Below are positions 48,681 through 61,444 of a stretch of DNA of 64,000 nucleotides, piece by piece. Position numbers and translations under genes: made by a program. Below the pieces are notes generated by a model. That model made no database searches and was not told the origin of the DNA. It was given only the letters and a program-made list of their open reading frames with translations. Location: positions 62,001 through 126,000 of the forward strand of contig JAVXUO010000724.1 of assembly GCA_033065855.1 (NCBI GenBank), read 5' to 3'. The first letter of the stretch is position 1. Each line of letters opens with the position of its first letter. This DNA is from Escallonia rubra (taxonomy: Eukaryota > Streptophyta > Magnoliopsida > Escalloniales > Escalloniaceae).

Positions 48681-49778
48681 GGACAATGCATGATCCTTTG
48701 TGCCACATAATAAGACTTGAAACAAACTTTTTTTCTTTCTTTCTTGCCACTCGTTGATAAAAAAGCGCAACAGTGATCCAACCACAACCTTAAATACATC
48801 TAAAAGCAAGGAATCAGTTACAAGAACCTCTCATAGTAGCGGGTTTATATTTAAAAGTCCAAAATAATATATTTTGAAAGAGCAATAAAAAATAGATACT
48901 AAGCATGTTGTTCTCTCCGTTTGACATTCTGTATAGGATTTGTGGGCTAGTTCGTGATATCTCTGTCGCCAAAGGCTTTGCGAGGGCTCGGATGCATAAC
49001 ACAAACATGAAATTCCATCATACAACATTCTCCCAGTGTATATAGCCTACAACGTCAAATCCATTGCTCCTGTCAGCATCTTTCACCACCCTTGCATTAC
49101 TATCTAATGTAATTTTTGGAGGATGAACTCACCAATCTAGCTTTGCAATGGCTGTCTACAACAGTAACCACATTCAACTAGGGTCAATTATGCAATCTCT
49201 TTATGTTGCGGATGTCCTTTATATACATGCCTTAACTTTGTTGCATTCACTTATTTGAGTGTTCTCACATCGTTTACTACATTTAAAGATTTACCCAGCT
49301 AATCAACAATTGTTCTCACGGATAGCACGTGATCTCTATATATTACTATGCATGTTGTCACAATCTTTTTTGATCTGTGTAAAGTTAATCAAGACGCCCA
49401 TGCTGTACATATTTCACGAAGGTGGGATGACATACAAGATCTCGCATTTGACCTGGCATGTCGGGCGGCTCATGTAAGCTTTTTGTTACATCGGGGATGC
49501 TGGAATACATTAGTGCATGGTCTCGGATGATGGTTACTAGCTATATGATTTTTGGTGCAGAGATCTGTATGTGTTTATGCTATACTGTTATCTTTTTGGC
49601 ATGTGCGACCTTAATTTGATTGTGGTTTAACATCTGGTAGGGTATATTTGGTTGTTTATTTGCTTATACGTCACCTAGGAGACCAGGGAGGGGTGTTGGT
49701 CTCAAGAAATCATCCTATGATATATACTTCGTATTTCTTGTTTTTTAAAAAAGAAAAAGAAAAAAGGAAAACGGATAT
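48681..49778. other. Intergenic DNA, nothing recognised
   Basis: AT-rich sequence with short open frames, none with a domain I recognise. Confidence 0.4.
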
Positions 49779-49779
49779 A

Positions 49780-50895
49780 TTGTCCGTTTGGAACCAATTC
49801 TTTTATGATTTGAATTTCAGATTTGGAATTCAATTCACTTCTTTTTATTTGGAACGAAAGGGAATTCAAATCACGGAATTTCAATTTTGTGTTTGGAGAA
49901 CAGAAAAAATGGAAAGGTAAAAATTTTTAGACAATTATATTCTTGACTTACAATAAAAAAAATAAATTACGATAAGTGGTTTCAAGTGTGCTAGTGCCAC
50001 CACATGGTGGTGGCGGCAGCACTGCACGGGGTAGCAACATTGACGGTGGAAGTGGTGAGGTGGTCAAGTGATGGTAGTGGTGGTATTGAGGTGTAACAAG
50101 ATATAATTGGTGGTCGTCAACTGGCCCCAATAATGATGCCGGTGATAGTAGTGGTGGCGGCAACGACAACAATAATAATGTTGGCAGCGGTGGTGGCAAT
50201 AGTGGTGGTGGCGAAAGTAGCGATGGTGGCAGTAGTGGTGGCGGCGGTGGTGGCAATAGTGGTGACGGTGGTAGTGACAGTAGTGGTGTCGACAGTGGTA
50301 GTTGTGGCAGTATTAGCGGTACTGGTGATGGCGATGGTGGTGGCAATAGTGGTGGCGGTGGTCATGGCAGTAGTGGTGGCGACGGTGGTAGTTGTGGCAG
50401 TACTGACGATGGTGGTGGTGGCTGTAATGGTGGGGGATGCAGTGGTGGTGGTGGTGGCAGTAGTGGCGGTGACGGTTGTAGTTGTGGCAGTATTGGCGGT
50501 GACGGTGGTGGTGACGGTAGTGTTAGCGGTGGTTGTGGCGGCAGCGACAGTGACAGTGGTGGTGGCATCGTGGCGACAGTAGTATTGGTGGTAGTGGTGC
50601 CGGTGGTGATAGTAAAAGTGATGTGACAGTAGCGGAAATGAAGATGACAGTGGTTGGTTCATTGTTGGAGAGATCCTAAAAAAGGGTAAGATATGTAAAT
50701 AATTACTTTTAATTCAAATAAATCGAAATCCCATGAAATCCGACCATTTTTCATCGGATTTCACACTATAGAAACAAATCCAGTCAAATTCCATGAAATC
50801 CAATTCCAATTCTTTTTTTTTAATGTTCCAAACAACAAAGTTTGAGGATTTGAAATGAAATCCCATCAATTTCATGATTCTAAACACACTCGAGA
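49780..50895. repeat. GGT/GGC-rich low-complexity tract with inverted AT-rich flanks
   Basis: Positions about 50000-50640 are a degenerate trinucleotide-type tract of GGTGGTGGC, AGTGGT and GACGGT words, giving long artefactual Val/Ala or Thr/Pro frames. The flanks carry GTTTGGAA and GGAATTCAATT-like words on the left (49785-49910) and their complements on the right (50700-50890). This could be the outline of a PIF/Harbinger- or hAT-type non-autonomous element, but no clear TIR end or TSD was found. Confidence 0.4.
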
Positions 50896-51694
50896 TCAAA
50901 ACGAGAAGTGAATGACAACCGTGGGATGGTACATAAAAATGAATATTTGGATTCCACCCTCGGCCAAATTTGGAGTAACAGGAAAAGGCGAGATGAGACG
51001 CTTTCAGAATAATAAAGCGAGTTTATCTTAAAACTCGGCAAATTCTCCGATTTTCCCTTCCATAACCAAAGCCGCAAAATGGTTCTCTACTCCAAAACTG
51101 AAACCTGCGCAGCAACGTTTGAACTCTGTTGGCCTCGGACCTGCACCCATATAAACGACTGCTTGCCAGACACGCGACTTAATCACCACCGCCTGTGCAA
51201 AGCAAGCAAGCACTCTCTGCTCCCTCACGGCCACCACTTCCTTGCCATAATTCTCCTTAAAACCCTGGTATCACAAGGTTATATTATATCTCTCTGTTTC
51301 TGTGTGTGTTTGGTTTAATTTTGTTGTTGAATGGTTGCATATTCATGTCGGTTCTTACTTCTTACCTCAATTAAGGTCACCGGCGATGACCTCCCATGTC
51401 CTTTGCCCCTATTTTCATTCTCAATTGGGCTTTATTTTATTCCCTCTTGGTGCTTCTATCATTCTTTTATCTCATCTTTATGTGTGTATGTACGTAGACA
51501 CGCACTATTACACTCATCGAATAATTTTATATCCTCTGTTTTTGCTTTGCTGAAGTGGTTTCTCTGATAGGATGTCGATGTGCGTAGGTTAATCCAATTC
51601 TGGTAGCGTATTTTATCCGATTCCAAGAGTCGCTGACATGTGTATTGCATATTAGGTAGGGGTCTGCGTGGATAATTAAATCTAACTTATCGCA

Positions 51695-54600
51695 ATGGCG
51701 TCTGCGCAACTGAGTGGTTGTGCGCTCTGTACTAAATTGACAACAACTAGGAGTCGTGGATGGAGCAGAGCGAGGTCATTTTCACCACAACGTTTAGAAC
51801 GAGCTTGCAATTCGCTTGAAATAGTTAACGGCAAGAGCTTGAGATATACGGATATTGGCAGTTGTTCACTATCGACTACTCACCACTCGAGAATGTCATT
51901 GTCTTCGCCGTTTGTCCGTCAAAGGAAGCGCTTTTCTTCGACCGTTAGAAATCAGTTGAGTTCCGATTGCGGCGTTCCTACTTCTGATGTGGATGAAAGT
52001 TCTGCCGTGGAAGAAGCACATGCGGAAAGAGTGAAGTAAGATCTTATACCTGTCATTTAATTCTTTGTATGACATCACTGTACTTCTCAAAGTGTATTGA
52101 CTTATTTCCTATTAGTATTACATTGTTCTTCTGTTACGCTATCCATTTTCCTGTTCGACTTAATGTTATCTGTATGCGAAACTTGAGAAACAGCTTGGAA
52201 TTATTGTTCCTTTTAGTATGGCATATTGTGATTGGAATCTGTTATCTTACGTTTTTTTTTTGTTCTTACATTTTCTCATGGCATTTCTTTCATTATAGGA
52301 ATAGGTAATACAAAAATTGTCGCATGTGTTACGGAATACTGTCAATTTCTTTCCATTCTTCTGATGTGCGCGTGATAGAAGTACTCTAGTAACGATTACG
52401 TAAACATCCCCCCACCCCCCTCTGCCCCTGATTATACATCCACGTATCTAGTTGAATGTAGGGCTATTATGTGAAAATCTTGAATCTTTCTGCTGCTTTC
52501 TTTTTGCATCAAGATGCTTTAAGAACTAGACAGTGAAGTGATTGTCATTATTGGGTCACTGGTGAAGTTTGAATTGTAATGCTTTAGCTGCTTCAGAGCT
52601 GCCGAGCTGGCATATTTACTTCTGTTTTGTAATTATTTATATTTCATGAACATACTCCATAGTTGGTGCTATAAATTGACTAACTCAGGTTCCCTACCTA
52701 AGCAAAATTGAATATGTGTTCCGTTTTTTTGCATCAATAAATTGGTTACTGTAGCCTACTATCTGATCATTATTCCTTCACAGTGGATTGCTGGGGATTG
52801 TTTCTCCGGATACATCTGATAACACCAAAAAGGAGTTTACAGTAAATTCCTCTAGTCATTCAGAATTTCAGGATGTCAAACGTGAGCTTATTTGGCTGTC
52901 CTTGCCAGCACTTGCTGGACAAGCTATTGACCCCATGGCACAACTGATGGAGACAGCTTTTATTGGTAGATTGGGTAAGGTGGTCTGATTTTCCTTTTTA
53001 ACGTCTCAGTTGATTCCTAGTTGGTGTTCTTTTCCCGTATTTCTAAGTGGATAACTGATTATAGTCTTATCTGCATGGGGCAGCCACAAATGCAAATCAA
53101 ATTTAAGTTTGATCAATCCTCGAATTGATCAACATGTTGGAACCACCCCCCAACCCAAAAAAAAAAAAAAAACACAAGAAAAAGAGAAAAGAGGAAAGAA
53201 AAGACGTTTTTGATTAATCTCAATCCTAGAATGCACACAGACTTAAAAAAAATGTAATATAAGCATTGAGAAGGGCTATATTTTCTACTCTCAGGTTGAT
53301 CATCTTTGTTAACGTCTGTTTATTTTCCTAGCTTGGCCAGGGCTTTTCATCATGTTAAATTTTTCGGCGAGGAGGTATGATTGATCTGGGAATTTGTTGT
53401 TCATATGTCATTAGACACTGCTCTTGGATATTAAGCGAGTAGTTGCATGTCTATATGTTTGAAGTTCAGAGCACAAATTTGACTCAGACTAATATTTCAG
53501 TATATCAGAACTCCTGCGTCTGAAATTTGGTTGTTATACAAGGGTAACTAGACTCTGTCTTAATGCATGGCTGCACTATGTGGTAGGGATTAGGATGTGT
53601 CATTGGACAATGCTACTGCAACGATACATGCTATCATGATTCTAGTTGTTCTTATAGTTGGATGGAAATACTGGTAGCAGTATAGCTTGATACAGAAGTG
53701 AAAGCAAGTATTTTGATACTACAGTACAGGTGTATTTTTTATTCGTCTTGTTATAAACTGAGCATTTATCAATTTAATTAGATCAAGCTTTGGAAATTAG
53801 ATCTTGTTTGTCATATGTTGTATGAACTTATCCAAAACTAGAGATTCCCTTTCGCCCTTTTATTCCAAGTATTACTAATAAACACTTTCTATTATCAACA
53901 GGCGCTGTGGAGTTGGCTTCAGCTGGTGTTTCCATGTCAATTTTTAACATTATTTCAAAGCTATTTAATGTGCCTCTCCTTGGTGTTGCTACTTCTTTTG
54001 TGGCTGAAGATATTTCAAACAGTGCAAGCAGAGTTTCCACCGTAGGTGAAGTACAACTGATGTCTAAAGCTTTAATGATCTTTCAATGGGAGAACACATA
54101 CATCTGTTTTATATTTCATTTTATCTGGTACAGAAGAGGGTCAGCAAGGTAGTGCAAATGGTAAACCATTTGATGTTGTAGATAAAAGGCAGCAGCTTTC
54201 ATCCGTATCTACAGCTCTGCTTTTGGCAATTGGCATTGGGATCTTTGAGGCTTTAGCTTTGTGGTTGGGTTCTGGACTTTTTCTTAGTCTGATGAGCGTA
54301 TCATCGGTAAGTTTCAAACTAGTGAGTTTACACTTTATACAAGCTTGTGCATGTGCTTCCTATCTGGGCACACATTTTTGCTTATATGTCATGGTAACAC
54401 TTGTCTGTGTGCCTTTTGAAGGCTCATTCTTACTTGTGGCTACTTACAATAATCATTTGTTACCTTTTTCTGATAAGTAATTTTGCCATAGGCATATTTG
54501 AATCTTGTGGTGACAGATAGTTTGATAGTAGTTGTGCCATACATGCACCAAGGAAATCAGTATATTGGTTCATGATTGATACAACATCTGTGCAATGTAG

Positions 54601-57600
54601 TAGCCGTGTAGTAGCAGTAAACCTGCTTTGTACCATGATCTTCAGACAGTAGATGAGAATCATGAGATAATAAGCATTATTTATACGTACTTAAAGGAAA
54701 GGGGAACATCAGTTAGCAAACTGGAACAACTGCAGATATGTGTATTTCAAACATAAATGCAAAAAGTATTATTTCAAAGAACGCCTAAAATCAATAACGT
54801 AATGGACAAAATGGTAGGGCTCTTTTTCTGTAACATTTATGACTCAAAGAATTTCTCACCTTGGTCTAACAATTTCTGCCATCTTTCTTGTAAGAATGTC
54901 ATGTTTCAAAGGAGCTCCACTAAGAACTTATTTACTTTACAGGCTTCCCCCATGCGCGCTCCAGCACAAAGATTTCTTTCTCTGAGAGCCCTGGGTGCTC
55001 CTGCTGTTGTGGTTTCTTTGGCACTACAAGGCGTTTTCCGTGGATTTAAGGACACAAAGACTCCTGTATTATGTCTAGGCAAGTGTTTGGTTTAGTTTAA
55101 TAAGTATAGTAGGTAAATCACATGGCTAAACAGCCTAAACTAGAGTAAAATTTTCTTTTTGCAAATGCAATTTTTTTTTCTTATTGAAATGTATAAAAAG
55201 CTAGATTGTATCACTTCCATACCACATTAAATTGTCAAACAACGCTTAGTTTAAGAGAAGGGTAGGACAAGTTATTCAAGGACATCTATTGATAGTAGTT
55301 CAAGCATATACACGTTATGGGCATGTCAATCATAGTTGTGGTTGGCTGAAAAATTAAACCTGGTGGTGGTTGTGGTGGAGGGGTAGGGGTAGGGTTTTCT
55401 GCGGCGTATTGGACCTTCACCTTGCGAGGAGGTCTTTCTGGCCCTGCTATCTGAACTCGAGTGTTGGAGCTTTGTTGTTTTTCCACTCTGAGCCTATGCA
55501 GATTGAAGTAGCTTTGCGGAGGCAAGCGTTACACTTGTTGCTCGCCTTTGACTGCTTACATGTGAACTGACTATCACAAGTGAATGACTTTTGCAGCATG
55601 CAATTAGATCTAACATCATGGTTGTTTTTTCTGTCACAGCGTGTTTTTTGTTTGATAACCATATCGTATACAGTATAACTGAATCAAATACCTCTTAATG
55701 CTAACTGATACAGTTGCCTATCTGCAGGTATTGGTAATCTTTCAGCTGCATTTTTGCTTCCCATTCTTATTTATTATTTTCGATTGGGTGTAACTGGAGC
55801 TGCCATTTCTACTGTCGTCTCACAGTATGTGCTTTCTCTGTTAGTCCTTTCCCTCTATATGTTTTTCTTTAACTCCAGTCATGGCTCTTTTTTTGCATCA
55901 GATATATCGTCACCTTTCTAATGATCTGGTATCTTAGTAAGAGAGCTATTTTATTGCCTCCAAGCTTGGAAGCTCTGCAATTTGGTGGCTATGTGAAATC
56001 TGGTAATTCTTTATTTTGGTTGGAAATTTTTTGGCAAGCATTTACTCCGTGCGTTAAAAAAGAGAAAAATGTGAATACCAGCTTATCCTTCGGCTTTAAC
56101 TTAATGAACTGGCTTCTTTTTAGACTTGATTACATGTTGATGAGGAGGTTGAACTGATGTAGTTTTATTTTGTTCTTGGTCTTTACTTCTTCTATTTTTT
56201 ACATCCTTCCAAGTAGCTAGATGCAGAGTATTTACTAGCTGCTATCTAGTGCCATAGATAAAGCATGCTAAAAAGTAACTTTTCCACTTGATGCTCAGAG
56301 AAAGCAGTTAAGCGAGACCTGCTTCCGAGATTTGGTGAGATGCACATGCTCGCATTTGATTAAGATTCCTTCCACATTCCTTTATGAGCTGGAACTTAAG
56401 CCTTTCAACCTCAAGGTGCTCATTAAGCCAGTCATAAATTCTTAGGAGCAGATTTCCAGCAAATGTAGGGCCATCAGAACCCAACACCCCCCCCCCCCCT
56501 CCCGCTACATGCATCCCTCCCCCCGACGTTCCTTTATAGTAAGTTCAGGTTCGAATAGGTCTGCAAGGAAGCAAGCTGATAATTATGTTGACTATTGATG
56601 CTCATAGACATTCAGACTTTGTTGTCGGTATGCATTAAGGCAGATGGATGGGAATCGAATCATCAGTGTTTCTTTCTGATCTTTTCAACCTCCCTTTTGT
56701 TTCCTCGATGTAGTCTGTTTCTGTCACCATGCAATCCAAAATAGTCTTATATTTAAGACTATTTGATAACGCACCATAACTAGAATTGAACGGCAAAAAT
56801 CATGTCAGTAACCAACTGTCTAATAAGATTCTTTCTATATCCAAACCCGGTAAATTTTTTTTTCTTCTGTCAAATCGAAACTATGATTGTTGGTTCGAGT
56901 TGTTATCGGTGCTTACAGCTGCAATTGGGATGATGGGTCTGGCTTTCGTTATGTGCCGTCATCACTGAAAAATTTTAGGTGGATGAGGGGAAAATAGTTG
57001 CGAGATTTGGCGGAGAGTGGTAGAGTGCCAAAGAAGTAGTTTGGGAATAGAGAGTTTGGGGAGCCGTACGTGAGGAGGGAGGCCTTGCTGGGGTTGTGAT
57101 TCTATGATTGTTACTGTGATTGTTTAGTTGAGCACAATTTTTTGTTGGTCTAAAACCATTTTTTCCTTTCATCCTCTGCTTAATCAGGCATGGCATGGGC
57201 AAAGTGCAGTTTGCTTTCTGCTATATTCCTAGGCTCAGCTGTATAGTCCTTTCTGACTTTCATGTATAGTTATGACTAGTCCGGCGAATGAATGAACTCT
57301 GTTAGACATCAGTTGTTGGTCCGCTTACACATAAAAAAGTGGCTAGTCTTATTGTTTCCGTCAAATTTGTGCCTGACTGGTCCGGTTGTCCTTTTAGAAT
57401 GACTATTACAAACTTCACGTCATTATCTTATATGCTAGGTTCGATTTTCAATATCTGCTTTATTTCATTTATCAATAGCTCGACACATTTCGTTAATACC
57501 GTTGACATATATCGCATTACCTTGATAACTTGGACATCTTCTTAGGTGGTTTTCTTGTTGGAAGAACTATGGCAAGCCTCTTGACTATGACATTAGGGAC

Positions 57601-59842
57601 TTCAATGGCTGCTCGTCAGGGTCCACTAGCTATGGCTGCTCATCAGATATGCTTACAAGTGTGGTTGGCAGTATCTATGCTCACAGATTCTCTGGCTGCA
57701 TCGTGTCAGGTATAGAATCTTTCTAAAGTATGTTCTGCTCATTTTTGGATGACAGCGCATATTTTTTTTTTTTTGCTTTTTCTCCACTCAATTTTTGTCT
57801 GTGTATAATTGTTGGGGTCGCGGTTTCTAATAATTGCCTAAACTAATTTGTGAACAACTCTAATGAACGCGTTAAAGCTCGAGTTTGCTACAGGTGCAGC
57901 TTCAAGTTAGCAAAACCTTATCACTTTATGACTTCTTACTACAGATCTCCAGATCATATTAGTTCTAACCCTGTGATGTTTGACTTCAGATTTTGCTTTT
58001 TGTAGGCCTTGGTTGCCAGTTCTATATCTAAACGTGATTACAAAGCTGCAAGGGAAATTACACACTTTGTATTGAAAGTATGCCACACTTTTACGCTCTT
58101 CTTCCATTTAATTTCAAGGGAAAAAAATTAAGATCCGCACGCGTCGCATTTTGAGGGTATTTACTTGTCTGGATATTCCATTGTGGAAATGCAATTGAAT
58201 ATTTTTGTTGTGATCTTGCCGCACATGCCTTTTCAGACAGGACTGGTCGCAGGCGTTTCTTTAGCTGTGGTTTTGGGTCTGTCTTTTACTTCTTTATCCA
58301 CCTTCTTTACCAAGGACATAGAGGTGCTGGGGATTCTCAGAACTGGGGTATTGGTAGGTACAAATATCTGCGTTGTTGCTTTGTGCGATTTTCAATATCT
58401 CATTTTGAATGTGGCTGTGGATTAAGGTGATTTTATCCAAAATGGTGACAGTTTGTCAGTGCAAGTCAACCTTTAACTGCGTTAGCATTTATATATGATG
58501 GCCTTCATTATGGTGTTTCGGACTTCCCTTATGCTGCTTGCTCCATGGTACGTATACAATTTATTACGTGATGTCTTTAAATGGAATTATGTGCACATGG
58601 GGCTTTTTTAACATTTGGACATGATTAACAGATGTTAGTAGGGGCAATATCTTCAGCATTTTTGCTGTATGCCTCTCCTGTTTTTGGTCTTCCTGGTGTT
58701 TGGACAGGGTTGACACTCTTTATGGCATTACGAGCAATGGCAGGATATATCAGGTAAGCTCGACACGAAGATTTGTTGGAGTAAGGTCAATGGTTTTTCA
58801 CATAAAACGGACAAACAGGGATTAGCATAAAGTATTCTCTGCCCCACTTCCTTTGCCTCCCACCTCCACTCATACCCGCCCAAAAAAAAAAAGGGAAGTT
58901 GAAGAGAAATATTCCGCTCCTTTTCGCTCTTTTGGTGAGGGCATGCTGGCTCCCACTGAATAATTTCCGATGCCAAGGAAGCAAGCTCCATGCAGATATA
59001 GCTTGGCTCCTAGCTCCATCTCTGTCAATGTCCTGCTTTTGGAGGAATGGGGCTTGGAGCGGACTTCTAGGTCTACTAATTTGACAGAGTTATAAACTCC
59101 GTTCGTTTTATTAGAAGCTTTTTTAATTAAAAGTGTATTTTCTTTGGCGTTAACAATCATCGATATTTGCTTCTTGGCACTTGCCACTGGCCAGCAAGTT
59201 GGCTCCAACCTTTAGTGTTTTAGATGTTGAGGAAGGCATGTCAAAAGCACACGTTGGGACTTTTCATTGTGCAAGCAAGATTGGCTCCATTACATGAGGA
59301 ACAAGGTGTCTTAGGAAGCACTTACTCTTTGCTGTGTTCCTCGATATAAGGAATGGGAAACACTGGCAGCAAATGATATCTTTGTTGTGTTCCCCACTTC
59401 AAGTGCGTTTTGCGAGCAGCAATGTTTTGAGTGATCGAAATATGGTTCGCAAACCACTTCAGGGAAGCAACTGGACTGAATTGCTTTCATCAAATGAGGC
59501 CATATAGATATTGATAAACTAAGCTGTTGGTGAAACAAACAAAGATGATTTACTGCAAGAATATTAATACGTTATGCTGTACTTTATTTTGTTATTCATG
59601 TATTCTTAAAGTTGACTCACAAAAAAAAAAAAAAATACGATTGTTGTCCCAGGGCCTGAATTTGCACTTCTCATGTCAAAATATGTTGCCTTTTGTATTG
59701 GTTTCACATGCATCTTATTCTGGACCATTTTTTGGGTTGCATTTTCAGATTATCGTCAAAAACTGGTCCATGGTGGTTTTTGCATGGGGACGTGAAGCCA
59801 TCTGAGGTCAGTGCGTGCTTTTATATCTTTGTTGTGATCTGA
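51695..59842 (+). CDS. DTX45: Chloroplast MATE transporter, DETOXIFICATION 45-like
   Basis: A MATE-family H+/Na+-coupled efflux carrier, expected in the plastid envelope. Thirteen exons join in frame: 51695-52035, 52784-52974, 53902-54045, 54134-54306, 54943-55078, 55728-55824, 55902-56002, 57546-57709, 58006-58077, 58237-58353, 58452-58547, 58632-58753 and 59749-59842, giving 615 residues. The first ~110 residues are Ser/Arg-rich, a plastid transit peptide. MATE blocks follow in order: SLPALAGQAIDPMAQLMETA, LFNVPLLGVATSFVAE, ALQGVFRGFKDTKTP, AARQGPLAMAAHQICLQVW and YDGLHYGVSDFPYAACSM. Twelve membrane segments are expected. These blocks best fit the DTX45 group near DTX44 and EDS5 (DTX47). 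Exon 5 ends at a GC donor (CTAG|GCAAGT). The C-terminus is uncertain: read-through gives the stop at 59840-59842, but GAG|GTCAGT at 59806 could splice to another acceptor near 60030. Confidence 0.9.
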
Positions 59843-61444
59843 CCTTTGTGGGAACGCATGTGTCTCATATTTTTGTATCTAAAAACAAAATTTCCAGTTT
59901 CTCTTGTTTCTTTCTTTCTTAGATTTGGACTAATGTACATATGTTCCATCAACATTCGTCATTTTAGATCTGTCAAACTGGACAGTTACGAAGTTTGGTT
60001 ATATGACTACCTTACCTGCTCAAAATTTCAGCTTCATGGTTGAAGCATGGGAGTAGTCTGGATTTTAGATTGGGTGCCGGGCACTTTTGAGCTCTATGAC
60101 ATGTTGGATACTCACAAGTAGGAATTTATTCTTCTCCCTTCATTTACTTTCCTTGTGTATTGTTTCTGGCTATGCTCTGTTATGTTTGGTGAAAAAGGTT
60201 ATTTTATAAGCTTCTTTTTACATGGTCTACACTGAACAATTATTCTATGCTTGTTACATAAAAACTTAACGTGAAAAGATGCTTCTCAAAAAACAAATGT
60301 TTCGTTCAAAGCCTCATAGTATGTACACAACACACACTTTCGATGGCTTTATCTTTGTAATAATCGTTGTTGGTCATCTGATGCAGGTTATCTAGCTTAG
60401 ATCTGTCATATAAAAATGGTGCAAGACAATGCCTCTTACCTATGGCTCTGACAAGCATTAGAGAAGTCATAAAGTTCAAATTAGGATAAATTCTCCATCA
60501 AAGCTCCATGATTGTCTAGATGAATTTTGCAGCTGTTTACTTTTACCAATGAAATTTAGTTCACCTTCTGTATATTTTTTCTTTTTTTGGATGCCATTCA
60601 CATTCTGTGTTCCCCCCCCCCCAGCAATGTGAGAGCAAAACCAATGAAATTTAGTTAACCTTCTGTATCTTTATTCTTTTTTTGGATGCAATTCACATTC
60701 TGTGTTTCCCCCCTTAGCAATGTGAGAGCAAACAGTAGTTTAACAAGAAATATTTTCACAATGTCCTTTGAGCTCTTGTATCGTGAGATGGAAGGAAAAA
60801 AAAAAAAAGGTCACATGCTTCGCTTTTGTCACTAAAAACTTTATTTGTGTTGTTGATATTCACAACAATAGCGACAAGGTTGGGCTCAAATGGCTAAAGT
60901 GAAGGTCAAATCTCAATTGCCTATTTGTGCTTGGCCCTGAGTTGGCATAAAAATTAGGTGCTGTCGTTATGTGCTAAGGTGATGAACGGTTGGAAGTATT
61001 GAGCCTAATATTGTGCAAACAACTCAATTTATCCTCTCTACTTTCTACCCCACATCTTTGATGAAGTTTCTTGGATTTCACTCAAGGAAAACTTATATCC
61101 TCTCTGATCTTCAGAGCCTGATGTACCCACCAAAACAAAGTCGTTGGCAAACTAAACAGAATTATAGACGGCATTCCAGTGGTTCCAAGTGTAAACTGCA
61201 AAATTTATGAAGTTGGTTTAACAGGGCAGCACTCTCATTGATACGTCCCCTCCAAAAATGTGGGATTATTCAGAAGAATATCTCTCCGAGATGCTGCATC
61301 TCAGAGAAAATAAATAGAAATCGAACTGCTGCATCTCAGAAAAGAAAATCGAAATCATTTCAAGAATGGCTGTGTAAGAACCTCCAGCAAGACGCTAGTC
61401 TGATGATGATCACCCAGACGATTAGGAACATAACTTTCAGGAGC
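59843..61444. other. Convergent 3' flanks of the MATE and IDH genes
   Basis: Tail-to-tail spacer of about 1.6 kb. It probably includes the MATE 3'UTR, possibly with one more exon near 60030, and the IDH 3'UTR near 61440. No other gene is recognised. Confidence 0.45.
60545..60731 (+). repeat. Two tandem copies of a ~95-bp unit
   Basis: Two neighbouring units start accaatgaaatttagttcacc (60545) and accaatgaaatttagttaacc (60640). Both contain ggatgc(c/a)attcacattctgtgtt, a C-run and agcaatgtgagagcaaa. They differ by a few substitutions and by C-run length, pointing to a local duplication. Confidence 0.85.

Noticed and set aside
49348-49530. ORF resembling a LINE RNase H tail (DIQDLAFDLACRAAHVSFLL)
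   Set aside because: No catalytic residues or neighbouring LINE domains could be matched; similarity is only in residue pattern.
50117-50662. Thr/Ala- and Val-rich ORFs of 149-181 codons
   Set aside because: Products of a GGT/GGC trinucleotide-type tract read in different frames.
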